Shown: positions 1 through 7,243 of the stretch, piece by piece | Layout of the letters: every line of letters begins with the position of its first letter | Numbering within the stretch: position 1 is the first letter of the stretch | Assembly: GCA_028868455.1 (NCBI GenBank) | Contig: JAGWUK010000009.1 | Location: 1 to 18,471, forward strand | Source: Burkholderiales bacterium | Lineage (GTDB): Bacteria; Pseudomonadota; Gammaproteobacteria; Burkholderiales; Burkholderiaceae_D | Direction of reading: 5' to 3' | DNA length: 18,471 bases | Program-made: the position numbers and the translations under genes | Notes under the pieces: model-generated | Seen by the model: only the letters and a program-made list of their open reading frames with translations | Databases searched by the model: none | Told to the model about the DNA's origin: nothing

Positions 1-141
1 AAATGCTGTACGACAGTGCAAGTTCCAGCGCAACGTCTTGGCTAAAACTGCGCATCGATTTAGAAACAAGACAAAGCCAGCAAGTCAGCACACATTGATT
101 CATCGGGCGGATGCCATGCACGTGCAGTGCAGTTGACGTGC
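1..141. other. Left-edge segment with no supported gene
   Basis: I cannot assign a gene here. The plus-strand reading frame starting at base 3 is open to a TGA ending at 98, and the frame starting at base 2 is open to a TGA near 133. Either could be the tail of a gene cut by the window edge, but neither shows a recognisable motif. A 10-base palindrome (TGCACGTGCA, 117-126) lies just downstream of the TAXI gene stop. GCACGT at 118-123 can also pair with ACGTGC at 136-141, but no T-tract follows on the minus strand, so it is not a convincing terminator. Confidence 0.3.
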
Positions 142-1473
142 CTATTTTTCCTGATCAGTCAGACTCTGCACCCGGGTGCGGACAAAATGGATATGGCTGC
201 GCAAATCGTATAACTCTTCCGCATACGACAAGGGAATAGAAATCTGGTTGACCTTTTCTTCGATTTCGTCAAGGCGACGCAATTGTCGCGCTATCGTTTG
301 CGCGCGGTGCTCTGGCACCAGTTCCTCGATCGCATGTTCGACAATACGCAATTGCCCATACCAGCGATATACGCGTGAACGGATGCGCCAGACATACAAG
401 GGCGGGATGATTTTTGACAAGGGCAAAAACAATGCGCCAAGCGCGACGATCACGACCCACATGCGCTCAAAAAAATTCGCCATCCAGAATGTCAGATAAC
501 GCTGCAACATCGGCGGGCCATTTTTATAAAATTTTTCTGCCTGTGCGGCTACCGGTATCTCCGTATATTTATCCGAAGGGAATTCGCCCTGACGACTAAA
601 CCAGTTGGCGCCGCTATGTATTTTTTGTGCGGCTTGCAATAGCAGGCTGATCAGCGCCGGATGCAGGCTGTCGTGTGCAACCAGCGTTGCGGTTGGTGAA
701 ATCAGGTGGTAATCGTGCGCAGGGATATCCTTGCCGATATCGACAATACCGCGCGGCAGGACGACATGCGACAAAAATGGAAAACGTCGTGTATAGGCCT
801 CAGCCTGAACGAAATCGAACAAACGAATGCCTGGTGTCTGCAACAACATCTGCACCAATGGCGAATCGCTGGCAGTGCTAAACACCAGTACATCGATTTT
901 GCCATCCAACAATGCGACGGTCGCCGGCGTATCTGTCATTGTCTGGACGCTGACATCCTTCATGTCCATGCCGTTGACTGACAAAATCTGGCGAAACAGA
1001 CGCTCGACGCCGGTACCCGCCGGGCCAACATTGACAAGCTTGCCTTTGAACTGATTGAAATGCGTGATCTCTTTATTGGAGCGATAAAACACCCAGACCG
1101 GCTCACAAAACAAACTGCCAAGCGAAATCAGGTGTTTTTCCTCTGCTTCGCTGGCGTCAATCGAGCCGCTCTGGACGAATCCGAGTTCGATCGCCGATTC
1201 CGGGTCGGCGATTCTTTGCAGATTGTCCTGTGATCCCAGTGACTGCTGAAAACGCACCGTAATCTGATTTTTGCCCAGCTCTTCCGCATACCGTTTTGCC
1301 AGACGTTCATAGGCACTGTTTTCCTGCCCCGTCGACATGTCGATCACGCGTGGCGGCGCCGGGTCGACCAGCCAATAGCCAACGCTGCACACCACGATCA
1401 CCATCAGCGTGACCGGCCCGAACGCAACCACCAGATCGCGTAAGGAAAACAGCGAGAACTTTATCTTGGGCAT
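142..1473 (-). CDS. TAXI-family TRAP-type solute-binding protein, membrane-anchored
   Basis: About 443 residues. A short N-terminal cytoplasmic stretch is followed by a membrane segment (near residues 14-35). Next comes a periplasmic TAXI-type binding domain, recognisable by a start like STGQENSAYERLAKRYAEEL and by internal segments such as VNVGPAGTGVERLFRQIL. TAXI proteins normally bind a small organic acid or amino acid for a TRAP transporter. Here the domain is followed by a second hydrophobic segment (WVVIVALGALFLPLSKIIPP) and a charged, probably cytoplasmic helical tail of roughly 85 residues, which is not the usual soluble form. No TRAP membrane subunits lie in the window. I place the start at 1473 (MPKIKF) because its ATG shares one base with the stop of the upstream gene (TGATG); an ATG at 1518 would add 15 residues inside that gene. 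The substrate is unknown, and it could be a sensor rather than a transporter part. Confidence 0.85.
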   Translation of the reverse strand: MPKIKFSLFSLRDLVVAFGPVTLMVIVVCSVGYWLVDPAPPRVIDMSTGQENSAYERLAKRYAEELGKNQITVRFQQSLGSQDNLQRIADPESAIELGFVQSGSIDASEAEEKHLISLGSLFCEPVWVFYRSNKEITHFNQFKGKLVNVGPAGTGVERLFRQILSVNGMDMKDVSVQTMTDTPATVALLDGKIDVLVFSTASDSPLVQMLLQTPGIRLFDFVQAEAYTRRFPFLSHVVLPRGIVDIGKDIPAHDYHLISPTATLVAHDSLHPALISLLLQAAQKIHSGANWFSRQGEFPSDKYTEIPVAAQAEKFYKNGPPMLQRYLTFWMANFFERMWVVIVALGALFLPLSKIIPPLYVWRIRSRVYRWYGQLRIVEHAIEELVPEHRAQTIARQLRRLDEIEEKVNQISIPLSYAEELYDLRSHIHFVRTRVQSLTDQEK

Positions 1474-2258
1474 CAGGCCGGCTCGTACTCTGCTCGGAAC
1501 TGATCCAGACCGGCACACATTTTGGTAAACGCCGCCTCGACTTGCTGTGGATCGCCTTTCACACCGAGCTCGATATGTCTGCGCTGTGTTTCAGAACCGA
1601 CGCTGGGCAGGCTGAAGACTTTGATTAATGGGTACTCTGCTTCCAGGGCTTCCATCATCGGCGTCAACGTCGATTCCATCGCTTCATACACGAGCACTGC
1701 TTTTTCAGTACGTGGTTGCAGATGAAACAGATGCGCATAATGCGTCTCCAGCACCCACTCCATCATAGGCCAGGCCATCACAGGAAAACCCGGCACGAAA
1801 TAATGGCGCTGTATCGCAAATCCGGGAATTTTGTTGAAAGGGTTAGGAATCAAGGCCGCACCTTGCGGGAATTCTCCCATTTTGAGCCTGTGCAGATTTT
1901 CCGGCGTATCCAGATCAATGGTCTTGCCCGCATCTGCTGCGGTATCAAGAATTCTCTGCTGTATCAGGATTTTTGCTTCCGGGTGAAGCGCCAGAGGCAC
2001 CCCAAGTGCGGCAGCGGCGCATTGACGGGTATGATCGTCCGGCGTCGCGCCAATGCCACCGGTCGAAAACACGATGTCGTCGCTGGCAAAACTGCGTTGC
2101 AATGTCGCAGTGATGCGCTCGCGGTTATCGCCGACATATTCCGCCCAGTCCAGTTGCAAACCACGCGCATTTAACAGCTCTATCATTTTCGGCAAATGCT
2201 TGTCAGCCCGTTTGCCAGAAAGAATTTCGTCGCCAATAATGATCAAACCTATCGCCAC
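1473..2258 (-). CDS. CinA-type molybdopterin-binding domain protein (competence/damage-inducible protein A family)
   Basis: 261 residues matching the MoCF_biosynth/CinA N-terminal domain. The N terminus has the GDEILSGKRADKH segment, and the nucleotide/cofactor loop reads FSTGGIGATPDDHTR, close to the family's TGG-G-TPDD-T signature. Full-length CinA proteins of about 400 residues carry a C-terminal nicotinamide-nucleotide deamidase domain; this one lacks it. It is therefore a stand-alone domain whose biochemical role is uncertain, and related proteins are annotated only as molybdopterin-binding. The start is GTG, preceded by a strong AAGGAG at 6-base spacing. It lies 30 bases after the EI24-like gene, and its stop overlaps the TAXI gene start by one base, so it is likely in the same operon. 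No molybdenum-enzyme gene is visible nearby. Confidence 0.88.
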   Translation of the reverse strand: MAIGLIIIGDEILSGKRADKHLPKMIELLNARGLQLDWAEYVGDNRERITATLQRSFASDDIVFSTGGIGATPDDHTRQCAAAALGVPLALHPEAKILIQQRILDTAADAGKTIDLDTPENLHRLKMGEFPQGAALIPNPFNKIPGFAIQRHYFVPGFPVMAWPMMEWVLETHYAHLFHLQPRTEKAVLVYEAMESTLTPMMEALEAEYPLIKVFSLPSVGSETQRRHIELGVKGDPQQVEAAFTKMCAGLDQFRAEYEPA

Positions 2259-2265
2259 AACAAGC

Positions 2266-2271
2266 TCCTTA
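2266..2271 (-). promoter_or_regulatory. Strong ribosome binding site for the GTG-started CinA-like gene
   Basis: Read on the minus strand, AAGGAG lies 6-7 bases before the GTG at 2258. It is one of the best Shine-Dalgarno matches in this cluster and decides the GTG start. It may allow fresh initiation after the 30-base gap from the upstream gene. Confidence 0.6.
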
Positions 2272-2288
2272 AAAAATATATCTCGACA

Positions 2289-3101
2289 TTAAACCGGTTC
2301 AGCCGATTTTCTTTGCTCTTGCAAAGCTTCCAGACAGTAATGCTGAAACCATAATCCGGTAAACACAAATACCACCACATACACCCAGATCGCCACACCT
2401 GCCAGCAGCGGCAAAAATAAAACGGATAATACGCCTCCCAGCCATAACAAGCCCGGTGCGGCACCAAACAATCCGGCGATCGTGCCAATCAATAACAAGG
2501 ACCAGCGATGCTGACGCACCAGCTCTGCCCTTTCGTCGGCATCGGCATGCAGGGCCAGCGCGTCGTAGACGATGACGCGATAGGTCAGCCACCCCCACAA
2601 CAAAGGCTGCAGCACCAATCCAAGCGGCGGCAACAAAGTCAGTGGCAAGCTCAACAACCAGAACAAAGCAAAGATGAAAAACGACGACAGCGAATAACCC
2701 ATACTGCCAAAAAACGAACCGCCTTCGCGCTGCTCCAGTTCAGGATAATGGCGAGCGCCGACATGACGACTGATGGACGGCATGGCAAAGACGCCTATGC
2801 ATAATAGCGCGGTAAAAATCATCAGCGGCAACAGCAGCCACATGGCGATCAAAGGCACAACCACCGTTTTCAGTGCCAGCAAGCCAAACATTGCCAGTAC
2901 ATCACTGGCCGTATGAAATCCGTCATGCTGAGCAAACCAGGACTGCACGAAATCCATCATCGCTTGCAGCCCCCACCACATGGCCGCGCCCCACAAGGCC
3001 AGCGCGACCAGGAAAGGCCATATCGTCAATAACAACATACGGTAATGCAGTTGCGCTGCGACTGCGCGCCCCCAGGCACGCATGACTCCGGTGATATTCA
3101 T
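2289..3101 (-). CDS. EI24/CysZ-like integral membrane protein
   Basis: About 270 residues with several hydrophobic segments: one near residues 20-45, one near 75-110, two around 145-185, and a long one near 205-245. The overall layout and segments such as PLTLLPPLGLVLQPLLWGWL and the conserved YRV(I)VYDALA-type stretch fit the EI24 domain family, which includes the sulfate transporter CysZ. Most EI24 proteins have no assigned role, and no sulfur gene is nearby, so I do not call it cysZ. The start at 3101 is chosen because its ATG overlaps the stop of the upstream sterol-desaturase-family gene (ATGA). A longer reading from 3149 would run 48 bases into that gene. An AGAGAG stretch precedes the chosen start. 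Confidence 0.75.
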   Translation of the reverse strand: MNITGVMRAWGRAVAAQLHYRMLLLTIWPFLVALALWGAAMWWGLQAMMDFVQSWFAQHDGFHTASDVLAMFGLLALKTVVVPLIAMWLLLPLMIFTALLCIGVFAMPSISRHVGARHYPELEQREGGSFFGSMGYSLSSFFIFALFWLLSLPLTLLPPLGLVLQPLLWGWLTYRVIVYDALALHADADERAELVRQHRWSLLLIGTIAGLFGAAPGLLWLGGVLSVLFLPLLAGVAIWVYVVVFVFTGLWFQHYCLEALQEQRKSAEPV

Positions 3102-4081
3102 TGCTCTGTATCTCTCTTCGTTCCAAACAAACGTTGTAGTCCCAACCATTGCTGCATCCAGAATCCGCGACCGTAATCGACAGCGTTCCCATCAGGATAC
3201 GGCAACTGTTCGCGCACCCCTGTCATGGCATATTCCTGGCTAAACAAGGCAGTACCAAACAATACATCCCAGAGCGGAAACAAGACTGCAAAATTATGCC
3301 CGCCTAATGTGCCTTTCCCATGTTTTTCATGCCCTATGCCGATGGCATGGTGGGTACGATGATAACGCGGCGAGACCAGCAAATATTCTCCGAAGCGGCC
3401 AAAGTGCAGACGCAGGTTTGCATGCTGAAGACTTTGCAGCATTTGCGTTGCCATCACCAACATCACATATTGTCCCGGTTCGACGCCGATCAGTATTGCG
3501 ATCACCCCCATGTAGACATCGTGTAAAAAATCGTCGAGCAGATGATTGCGATTATCCGACCACAGGTTCATATTGCGCTGACTGTGATGCAGACTGTGCA
3601 ATGCCCACCACCAGTTCAATTGATGCTGGGCGCGGTGAAACCAGTATTCAAAAAAATCCAGCACGACCAGATACAACAAGAAAATCAGTAGCGGATGCAA
3701 CAGCATGCCGGACCAGATATTTTCCAGATTAAAGGGATTCATCCCCTCCAGATGCAACCACGCGGTCAGCGCATCCAGTACGGGATCGAGCACAAAAAAA
3801 ATCAGCACCGAAAATGCGCCGAGTCTGTGCAAAGCCGTATAAATGAAATCATTCCAGCGTGCGTATCTGTCCGTGAACACATGCACTGGCCGCCAGGATT
3901 CGAGTGGGCGCAAAATCAGAAACAACACGATCAATTGCAGTACGCCAAACATCAGCCATTCCACACCTTCAAACGACTCTTCGACGAATTCGCCCAAGCC
4001 GAGATAAAACATCAGCGGCTGGACAAGCGATTCAAAAATCCAGGCCTGAACACTGGTGAATAAATCGGAAAAATTGTTCAT
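3098..4081 (-). CDS. Sterol desaturase / fatty acid hydroxylase superfamily membrane protein
   Basis: About 327 residues. The family's histidine boxes, which hold a di-iron centre, are present in order: HRAQH, then HSLHH (HxxHH), then HRTHH (HxxHH) further on. Hydrophobic segments surround them (for example LIVLFLILRPL and LLIFLLYLVVLDFF), as expected for an inner-membrane oxygenase acting on lipids. The substrate cannot be read from sequence; bacterial members act on sterol-like lipids, fatty acids, carotenoids or ornithine lipids. The start at 4081 (MNNFSD) is favoured because its ATG overlaps the deacetylase-like gene's stop (ATGA); a start at 4198 would add 39 poorly conserved-looking residues inside that gene. 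The ATGA overlaps at both ends argue for translational coupling. Confidence 0.88.
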   Translation of the reverse strand: MNNFSDLFTSVQAWIFESLVQPLMFYLGLGEFVEESFEGVEWLMFGVLQLIVLFLILRPLESWRPVHVFTDRYARWNDFIYTALHRLGAFSVLIFFVLDPVLDALTAWLHLEGMNPFNLENIWSGMLLHPLLIFLLYLVVLDFFEYWFHRAQHQLNWWWALHSLHHSQRNMNLWSDNRNHLLDDFLHDVYMGVIAILIGVEPGQYVMLVMATQMLQSLQHANLRLHFGRFGEYLLVSPRYHRTHHAIGIGHEKHGKGTLGGHNFAVLFPLWDVLFGTALFSQEYAMTGVREQLPYPDGNAVDYGRGFWMQQWLGLQRLFGTKRDTEQ

Positions 4082-4884
4082 TTTGGTTGACGATAATCCG
4101 GGTGATCGCGCAGCGTGGCAAAACAGTAGCCCTTTTTCTCCAACCCCTGAATCAGGGCTTCCAGATTGTCCGGCATCCATGCTGGTTGGCGCGACCATAT
4201 TCCCAGATGAGCCATAAAAATATCGCCATCGCGCAAATGATCCAGCGCATGTTTCAACAATGCCGCATTGCTGATACGCGCCGTCGGCAATTCATCACCG
4301 GAAAATCCGGCCGGCGACCAGCCGACATGATGATAACCACAAGCGCTTCCTGCGCGCAGCAGACCTGGTGTCAGCTTGCCGCCCGGCGCGCGCCATAGCG
4401 GGTCAAGCTTGCGTCCGGTCATTTGCTCAAATCGTTGATCGACGCGCCGCAATTCTTCGCAGTATTGCTGCGCAGTCCATGTCTGCTTTTGCCCTGCGTG
4501 CGCGCCGAATTGCGGCTTGACCTGTATCCTGCCATCCGGCAGATCTCGTTGCACATACACATGATCGAAAGTATGCGTGCCGAAAGCATGGCCTTCGTCG
4601 GCCAGTTTTTTCCAGAACGGTGCCCAGGCAGGATCGAGCGAATAATCGCCGTTGATCGTTTTTTCATTGGCGAGAAAAAACGTCGCCTTGATATGATGAC
4701 GGCGCAGCGTGGTGCTGATGAATTCGGCCTGCGACTGGCTGCCGGTATCAAAAGTCAAATAAATCCGCCCTGTGCAGGCGGTGTCACTACTATGCAGCGC
4801 GTCGGTCGCCAGTGTTTGCGCTGAAGGCAAACAGGTCGCGCCGATCAGGCAAGTTAGCGTCAGTTGTTTCAGGTATTGGCGCAC
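4078..4884 (-). CDS. Polysaccharide deacetylase-like (NodB-fold) secreted protein
   Basis: About 268 residues with an N-terminal signal peptide (VRQYLKQLTLTCLIGATCLP, then a likely cut after LATD-proximal Ala). The NodB homology domain shows motif 1 as TFDTG (near residues 44-48), motif 2 as HTFDH (104-108) and motif 3 as RAPGG (165-169), plus a late MAHLG in place of the usual LLHD. Family members remove acetyl groups from peptidoglycan or polysaccharide amino sugars, using a metal held by the second Asp of TFDD and the two His of motif 2. Here that second Asp is Thr, so activity or metal binding may be altered. The start is uncertain: TTG at 4908 overlaps the upstream stop but has no ribosome binding site, while GTG at 4884 sits 6 bases after AAGGTGG. 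I use the latter; GTG at 4887 is possible. Confidence 0.82.
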   Translation of the reverse strand: MRQYLKQLTLTCLIGATCLPSAQTLATDALHSSDTACTGRIYLTFDTGSQSQAEFISTTLRRHHIKATFFLANEKTINGDYSLDPAWAPFWKKLADEGHAFGTHTFDHVYVQRDLPDGRIQVKPQFGAHAGQKQTWTAQQYCEELRRVDQRFEQMTGRKLDPLWRAPGGKLTPGLLRAGSACGYHHVGWSPAGFSGDELPTARISNAALLKHALDHLRDGDIFMAHLGIWSRQPAWMPDNLEALIQGLEKKGYCFATLRDHPDYRQPK

Positions 4885-4904
4885 CACAAACCACCTTTTG
4901 AAGT

Positions 4905-5891
4905 TCAACTATTGCGCGCACGATTGGCGAAAAAGACGCCATGTGGCGAGCGTCCGACCGGTATCAGCCTGATGACTTTTCTGGAGGCGATATCGATAAC
5001 GGCGACCTTTTTTATCCAGCGTAACGTGGCCCACATTGTTTTACCGTCGTCACTGACTTCCATGCAATCGGGGCCGCCCGGCACCGGAATGCTGCCGACA
5101 TTTTCCAGTGTCTGCTGATCGATAATGCTGATTTCATTCGACGTGCGGTTGGAAACGAAAACATGGCGGCCATCGCCCAGCGCGCGAAAATTATGTGTGC
5201 CGACGCCAGCCTGGATTTTCTTGACTGTTTTCAGGGTACGCCAGTCGATGACTTCAACATAATTGCTGCCCATGATGCCGACCAGCAGGTATTTATTGTC
5301 CGGCGTCATCATGATGCCCGCTGGTAATTTGCCGACCGGGATCGTCCATTTGATTTTTTGCGTTGCGAGATCAATCGCTGACACCTGATTGCTGCCTTGC
5401 TGCGTGATAAACACGGTCGTGCTGTTGGCATCGAACGCCATATGACTCGGCAAGCGCGCCAATGGTACGCGCTGCACCAGTTGCATTGCCTGACCGTCAT
5501 AACGATAAAAATCAACGCGATCGAGTCGCAGAGAATTGGAGACAAACCATTTTTGATCCGGTGAAAAACCGATCTGATATGGGTCGGCAATATTTTTCAT
5601 CCGTCTTTGAATCTGCCCGCTTTTAGGGTCGAGAAACACCAGTTCGTTACCGGTCGCGTTGGCGACGATCAGGGATTTGTTATCCGGCGTCGCCATCAGA
5701 TGATGCGGTTCTTTGCCAATGGGAAAAGTATTGATTTCCTTATAGGTCACCTGGTCAAGCAAACTGACTGTCGCATCGCGCGAATTCAATACCACCACCA
5801 CATTCGATTGCTCATTGTTTGCCGATGCAGCACCAGCAAAAGAGAACAGCAAAGACGCCAACAGAGAAACCGCTACAAAACCACTACGCAT
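4905..5891 (-). CDS. YncE-like periplasmic beta-propeller (YVTN repeat) protein
   Basis: 328 residues. It begins with a clear signal peptide (MRSGFVAVSLLASLLFSFAG, cut after ASA). The rest is a series of blade-like repeats of about 40 residues, each with a pattern like IGKEPHHLMATPDNKSLIVA or VGKLPAGIMMTPDNKYLLVG, then a VxxIDxxT step. Six to seven blades are visible, which fits a seven-bladed YVTN/YncE propeller. Such proteins act in the periplasm as binding or scaffolding modules, sometimes linked to metal, quinoprotein or cytochrome systems; no specific ligand can be read here. It appears to be the first gene of the leftward cluster, and its TGA stop lies 20 bases before the preferred start of the deacetylase-like gene. 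No strong Shine-Dalgarno precedes its ATG. Confidence 0.85.
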   Translation of the reverse strand: MRSGFVAVSLLASLLFSFAGAASANNEQSNVVVVLNSRDATVSLLDQVTYKEINTFPIGKEPHHLMATPDNKSLIVANATGNELVFLDPKSGQIQRRMKNIADPYQIGFSPDQKWFVSNSLRLDRVDFYRYDGQAMQLVQRVPLARLPSHMAFDANSTTVFITQQGSNQVSAIDLATQKIKWTIPVGKLPAGIMMTPDNKYLLVGIMGSNYVEVIDWRTLKTVKKIQAGVGTHNFRALGDGRHVFVSNRTSNEISIIDQQTLENVGSIPVPGGPDCMEVSDDGKTMWATLRWIKKVAVIDIASRKVIRLIPVGRSPHGVFFANRARNS

Positions 5892-5924
5892 GAAAAATAA
5901 CCGCTGAAAATGAATCGAAGCTGC

Positions 5925-5930
5925 ATTTTA
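5925..5930 (-). promoter_or_regulatory. Possible -10 element for the leftward six-gene cluster
   Basis: On the minus strand TAAAAT lies 33 bases before the beta-propeller start codon, in the intergenic region shared with the FKBP gene. No good -35 hexamer is seen at 16-18 bases, so this is a weak prediction. Confidence 0.25.
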
Positions 5931-6078
5931 CCGCGTCGCAACAAGCTTCATGAGCGACAACTTAAGCATTTTTCAATTTTTCTCTTTGCGCTGGTCAAAA
6001 CCCGGCTGCGCCGGTAATCCGTCAGCCTCTGTGCCGTACTTTCTGGTACCGGCGGCTGATTTTGTCCGCCTTTTGCTC

Positions 6079-6084
6079 TACAAT
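6079..6084 (+). promoter_or_regulatory. Probable -10 element of the FKBP gene
   Basis: TACAAT lies 34 bases before the FKBP ATG. CTGATT at 6056-6061 (17-base spacer) is a partial match to a -35 hexamer. Transcription would start near 6091, giving a leader of about 27 bases that holds AAGGA at 6102-6106. Confidence 0.4.
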
Positions 6085-6117
6085 TGCGCCAGTTTTTTGA
6101 TAAGGACGAACACAATT

Positions 6118-6474
6118 ATGACTACCACTACTACAGTAAGCGGCCTGCAATACGAAGATAAAATTGTCGGCGAAGGCGCAGAAGCGCAGGCAGGCAACCA
6201 CGTTGTCGTGCATTACACAGGCTGGCTGCAAAATCCGGATGGCAGCGCTGGCAAAAAATTTGACTCCAGCAAAGACCGCAATGATCCATTTTCTTTCCCA
6301 CTCGGCGCAGGTCATGTGATCAAGGGCTGGGATGAAGGCGTACAAGGCATGAAAATCGGCGGCACCCGTATCCTGACGATTCCGTCCAGCCTCGGTTACG
6401 GCCCACGCGGCGCCGGCGGCGTGATCCCACCGAACGCGACCCTGATTTTTGAAGTCGAACTGCTGGGCGTATAA
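6118..6474 (+). CDS. FKBP-type peptidyl-prolyl cis-trans isomerase
   Basis: 118 residues, one complete FKBP domain. Characteristic segments are VVVHYTGWL, KKFDSS, the FPLGAGHVIKGWDEGVQGMK stretch, and the C-terminal YGPRGAGGVIPPNATLIFEV strand-loop with the active-site aromatic residues in place. It catalyses cis-trans isomerisation at proline bonds and helps protein folding. There is no signal peptide, so it is probably cytoplasmic. The ATG at 6118 is preferred because AAGGA precedes it and the conserved domain begins soon after. An in-frame ATG at 5950 would add 56 residues with no FKBP character that cross the predicted promoter. It is transcribed alone, ending at the terminator near 6607. 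Confidence 0.95.
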   Translation: MTTTTTVSGLQYEDKIVGEGAEAQAGNHVVVHYTGWLQNPDGSAGKKFDSSKDRNDPFSFPLGAGHVIKGWDEGVQGMKIGGTRILTIPSSLGYGPRGAGGVIPPNATLIFEVELLGV

Positions 6475-6493
6475 GCCAAAAGTAGAATTATGG

Positions 6494-6607
6494 GGGAGTA
6501 TATGTCTCAATACGCTGAATGCGCGCAGAAATAAAGCGACTCGTCGCTAAAAATCAGCGTACTCCCACCCAGTATATAAAAAAGCCCCGATTGATTCGGG
6601 GCTTTTT
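6494..6607 (+). ncRNA. Folded 3' region of the FKBP transcript, possible small RNA
   Basis: The segment after the FKBP stop can fold extensively. GGGAG (6494-6498) pairs with CTCCC (6562-6566) and TACGCTGA (6511-6518) pairs with TCAGCGTA (6554-6561). An inner stem AGCGA/TCGCT (6535-6548) has a CTCG loop, and the terminator hairpin ends at 6607. TAGAAT at 6483-6488 could serve as a -10 for an independent RNA starting near 6495, but the -35 is poor. A ten-codon ORF (6502-6534, MSQYAECAQK) lies within it behind GGGGGAG, only 3 bases away. It may simply be a structured 3' untranslated region; I match it to no known RNA family. Confidence 0.35.
6578..6607. terminator. Bidirectional intrinsic terminator between FKBP and orn
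   Basis: GCCCCGA (6584-6590) and TCGGGGC (6596-6602) form a 7-base-pair stem with a TTGAT loop. It has A-tracts on the left and T-tracts on the right, so it can end transcription of the FKBP gene on the plus strand and of orn on the minus strand. Confidence 0.9.
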
Positions 6608-6633
6608 CATTGTGCAACGACTCCGGCAGCCGC

Positions 6634-7221
6634 TTATTCCTTGATGAAATGCTGGCGATAGTATTTCAGTTCTTCGATCGATTCGACGATATCGGCCAGT
6701 GCCGTGTGTTTCTGATGTTTTTTGAAACCGCTGGACAATTCCGGCTTCCAGCGACGGCACAATTCTTTCAGTGTGGAAACATCGAGATTACGATAATGGA
6801 AAAAGGCTTCCAGCTTGGGCATGCCGCGCACCATGAAGCGGCGATCCTGGCAAATCGTGTTGCCGCACATCGGCGATTTGCCGGCGGGAACGAAGTTCTT
6901 GAGGAAATCGATTAAGGCTTTTTCAGCGTCGGCTTCCGTGACCGTCGATGCCTTGACGCGATCAATCAATCCTGAACGGCCATGCGTGCCTTTGTTCCAG
7001 TTATCCATTTTGTCCAGTGTTTCATCGGATTGATGAATTGCGAATACCGGCCCTTCAGCCAGGACATTCAGTTGCGAGTCAGTCACCACCACGGCCACTT
7101 CGATAATACGGTCCGTATCCGGATCGAGACCGGTCATTTCCATATCCACCCATACCAGGTTCAGTTCGTTAGGGCGTGCCGGAATCGCGGCATTTGCTTG
7201 CATGTCGGTCGCTTGTGACAT
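6634..7221 (-). CDS. orn: Oligoribonuclease
   Basis: 195 residues, full length for the family (E. coli about 181, here with about 18 extra N-terminal residues). It is a DEDDh exonuclease: the first acidic pair is Asp26 and Glu28 in [11 protein letters not shown], the third is in CQDRRF, and the His/Asp pair is in [22 protein letters not shown] and [13 protein letters not shown] also match Orn closely. Orn degrades RNA fragments of two to five nucleotides, including pGpG from cyclic di-GMP turnover, in the cytoplasm. The ATG at 7221 follows AGGAAG at good spacing. Its start lies only 22 bases from the divergent Ste24-type gene, and it ends at the bidirectional terminator shared with the FKBP gene. 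Confidence 0.97.
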   Translation of the reverse strand: MSQATDMQANAAIPARPNELNLVWVDMEMTGLDPDTDRIIEVAVVVTDSQLNVLAEGPVFAIHQSDETLDKMDNWNKGTHGRSGLIDRVKASTVTEADAEKALIDFLKNFVPAGKSPMCGNTICQDRRFMVRGMPKLEAFFHYRNLDVSTLKELCRRWKPELSSGFKKHQKHTALADIVESIEELKYYRQHFIKE

Positions 7222-7224
7222 AAT
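7216..7224 (+). promoter_or_regulatory. Extended -10-like element for the Ste24 / phhB / rsgA operon
   Basis: TG, one base, then CATAAT (7219-7224) forms an extended -10-like site overlapping the orn start codon. Transcription would begin near 7231, about 13 bases before the ATG at 7244. A TTGCTT at 7194-7199 (19-base spacer) is a weak -35. Confidence 0.35.
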
Positions 7225-7243
7225 TCTTCCTTAGCTTTTTCGA

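Noticed and set aside
1..98. Open plus-strand frame from base 3 as the end of a partial gene
   Set aside because: It is only 31 codons long with no motif or codon bias that separates it from chance.
117..126. 10-base palindrome TGCACGTGCA as an operator or terminator
   Set aside because: It is a single short palindrome after the last gene of a cluster, with no T-tract or promoter context.
4082..4198. Longer start of the sterol-desaturase-family gene at 4198
   Set aside because: The extra 39 residues overlap the deacetylase-like gene and have no family resemblance; ATGA at 4081 fits better.
5950..6117. N-terminal extension of the FKBP gene from an ATG at 5950
   Set aside because: The 56 residues have no FKBP character, cross the predicted promoter, and the start at 6118 has a ribosome binding site.
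6492..6570. tRNA-like element: G-rich start pairing with CTCCC followed by ACCC
   Set aside because: It has no T-loop signature, anticodon stem or proper tRNA dimensions, and a 12-base bulge breaks the stem.
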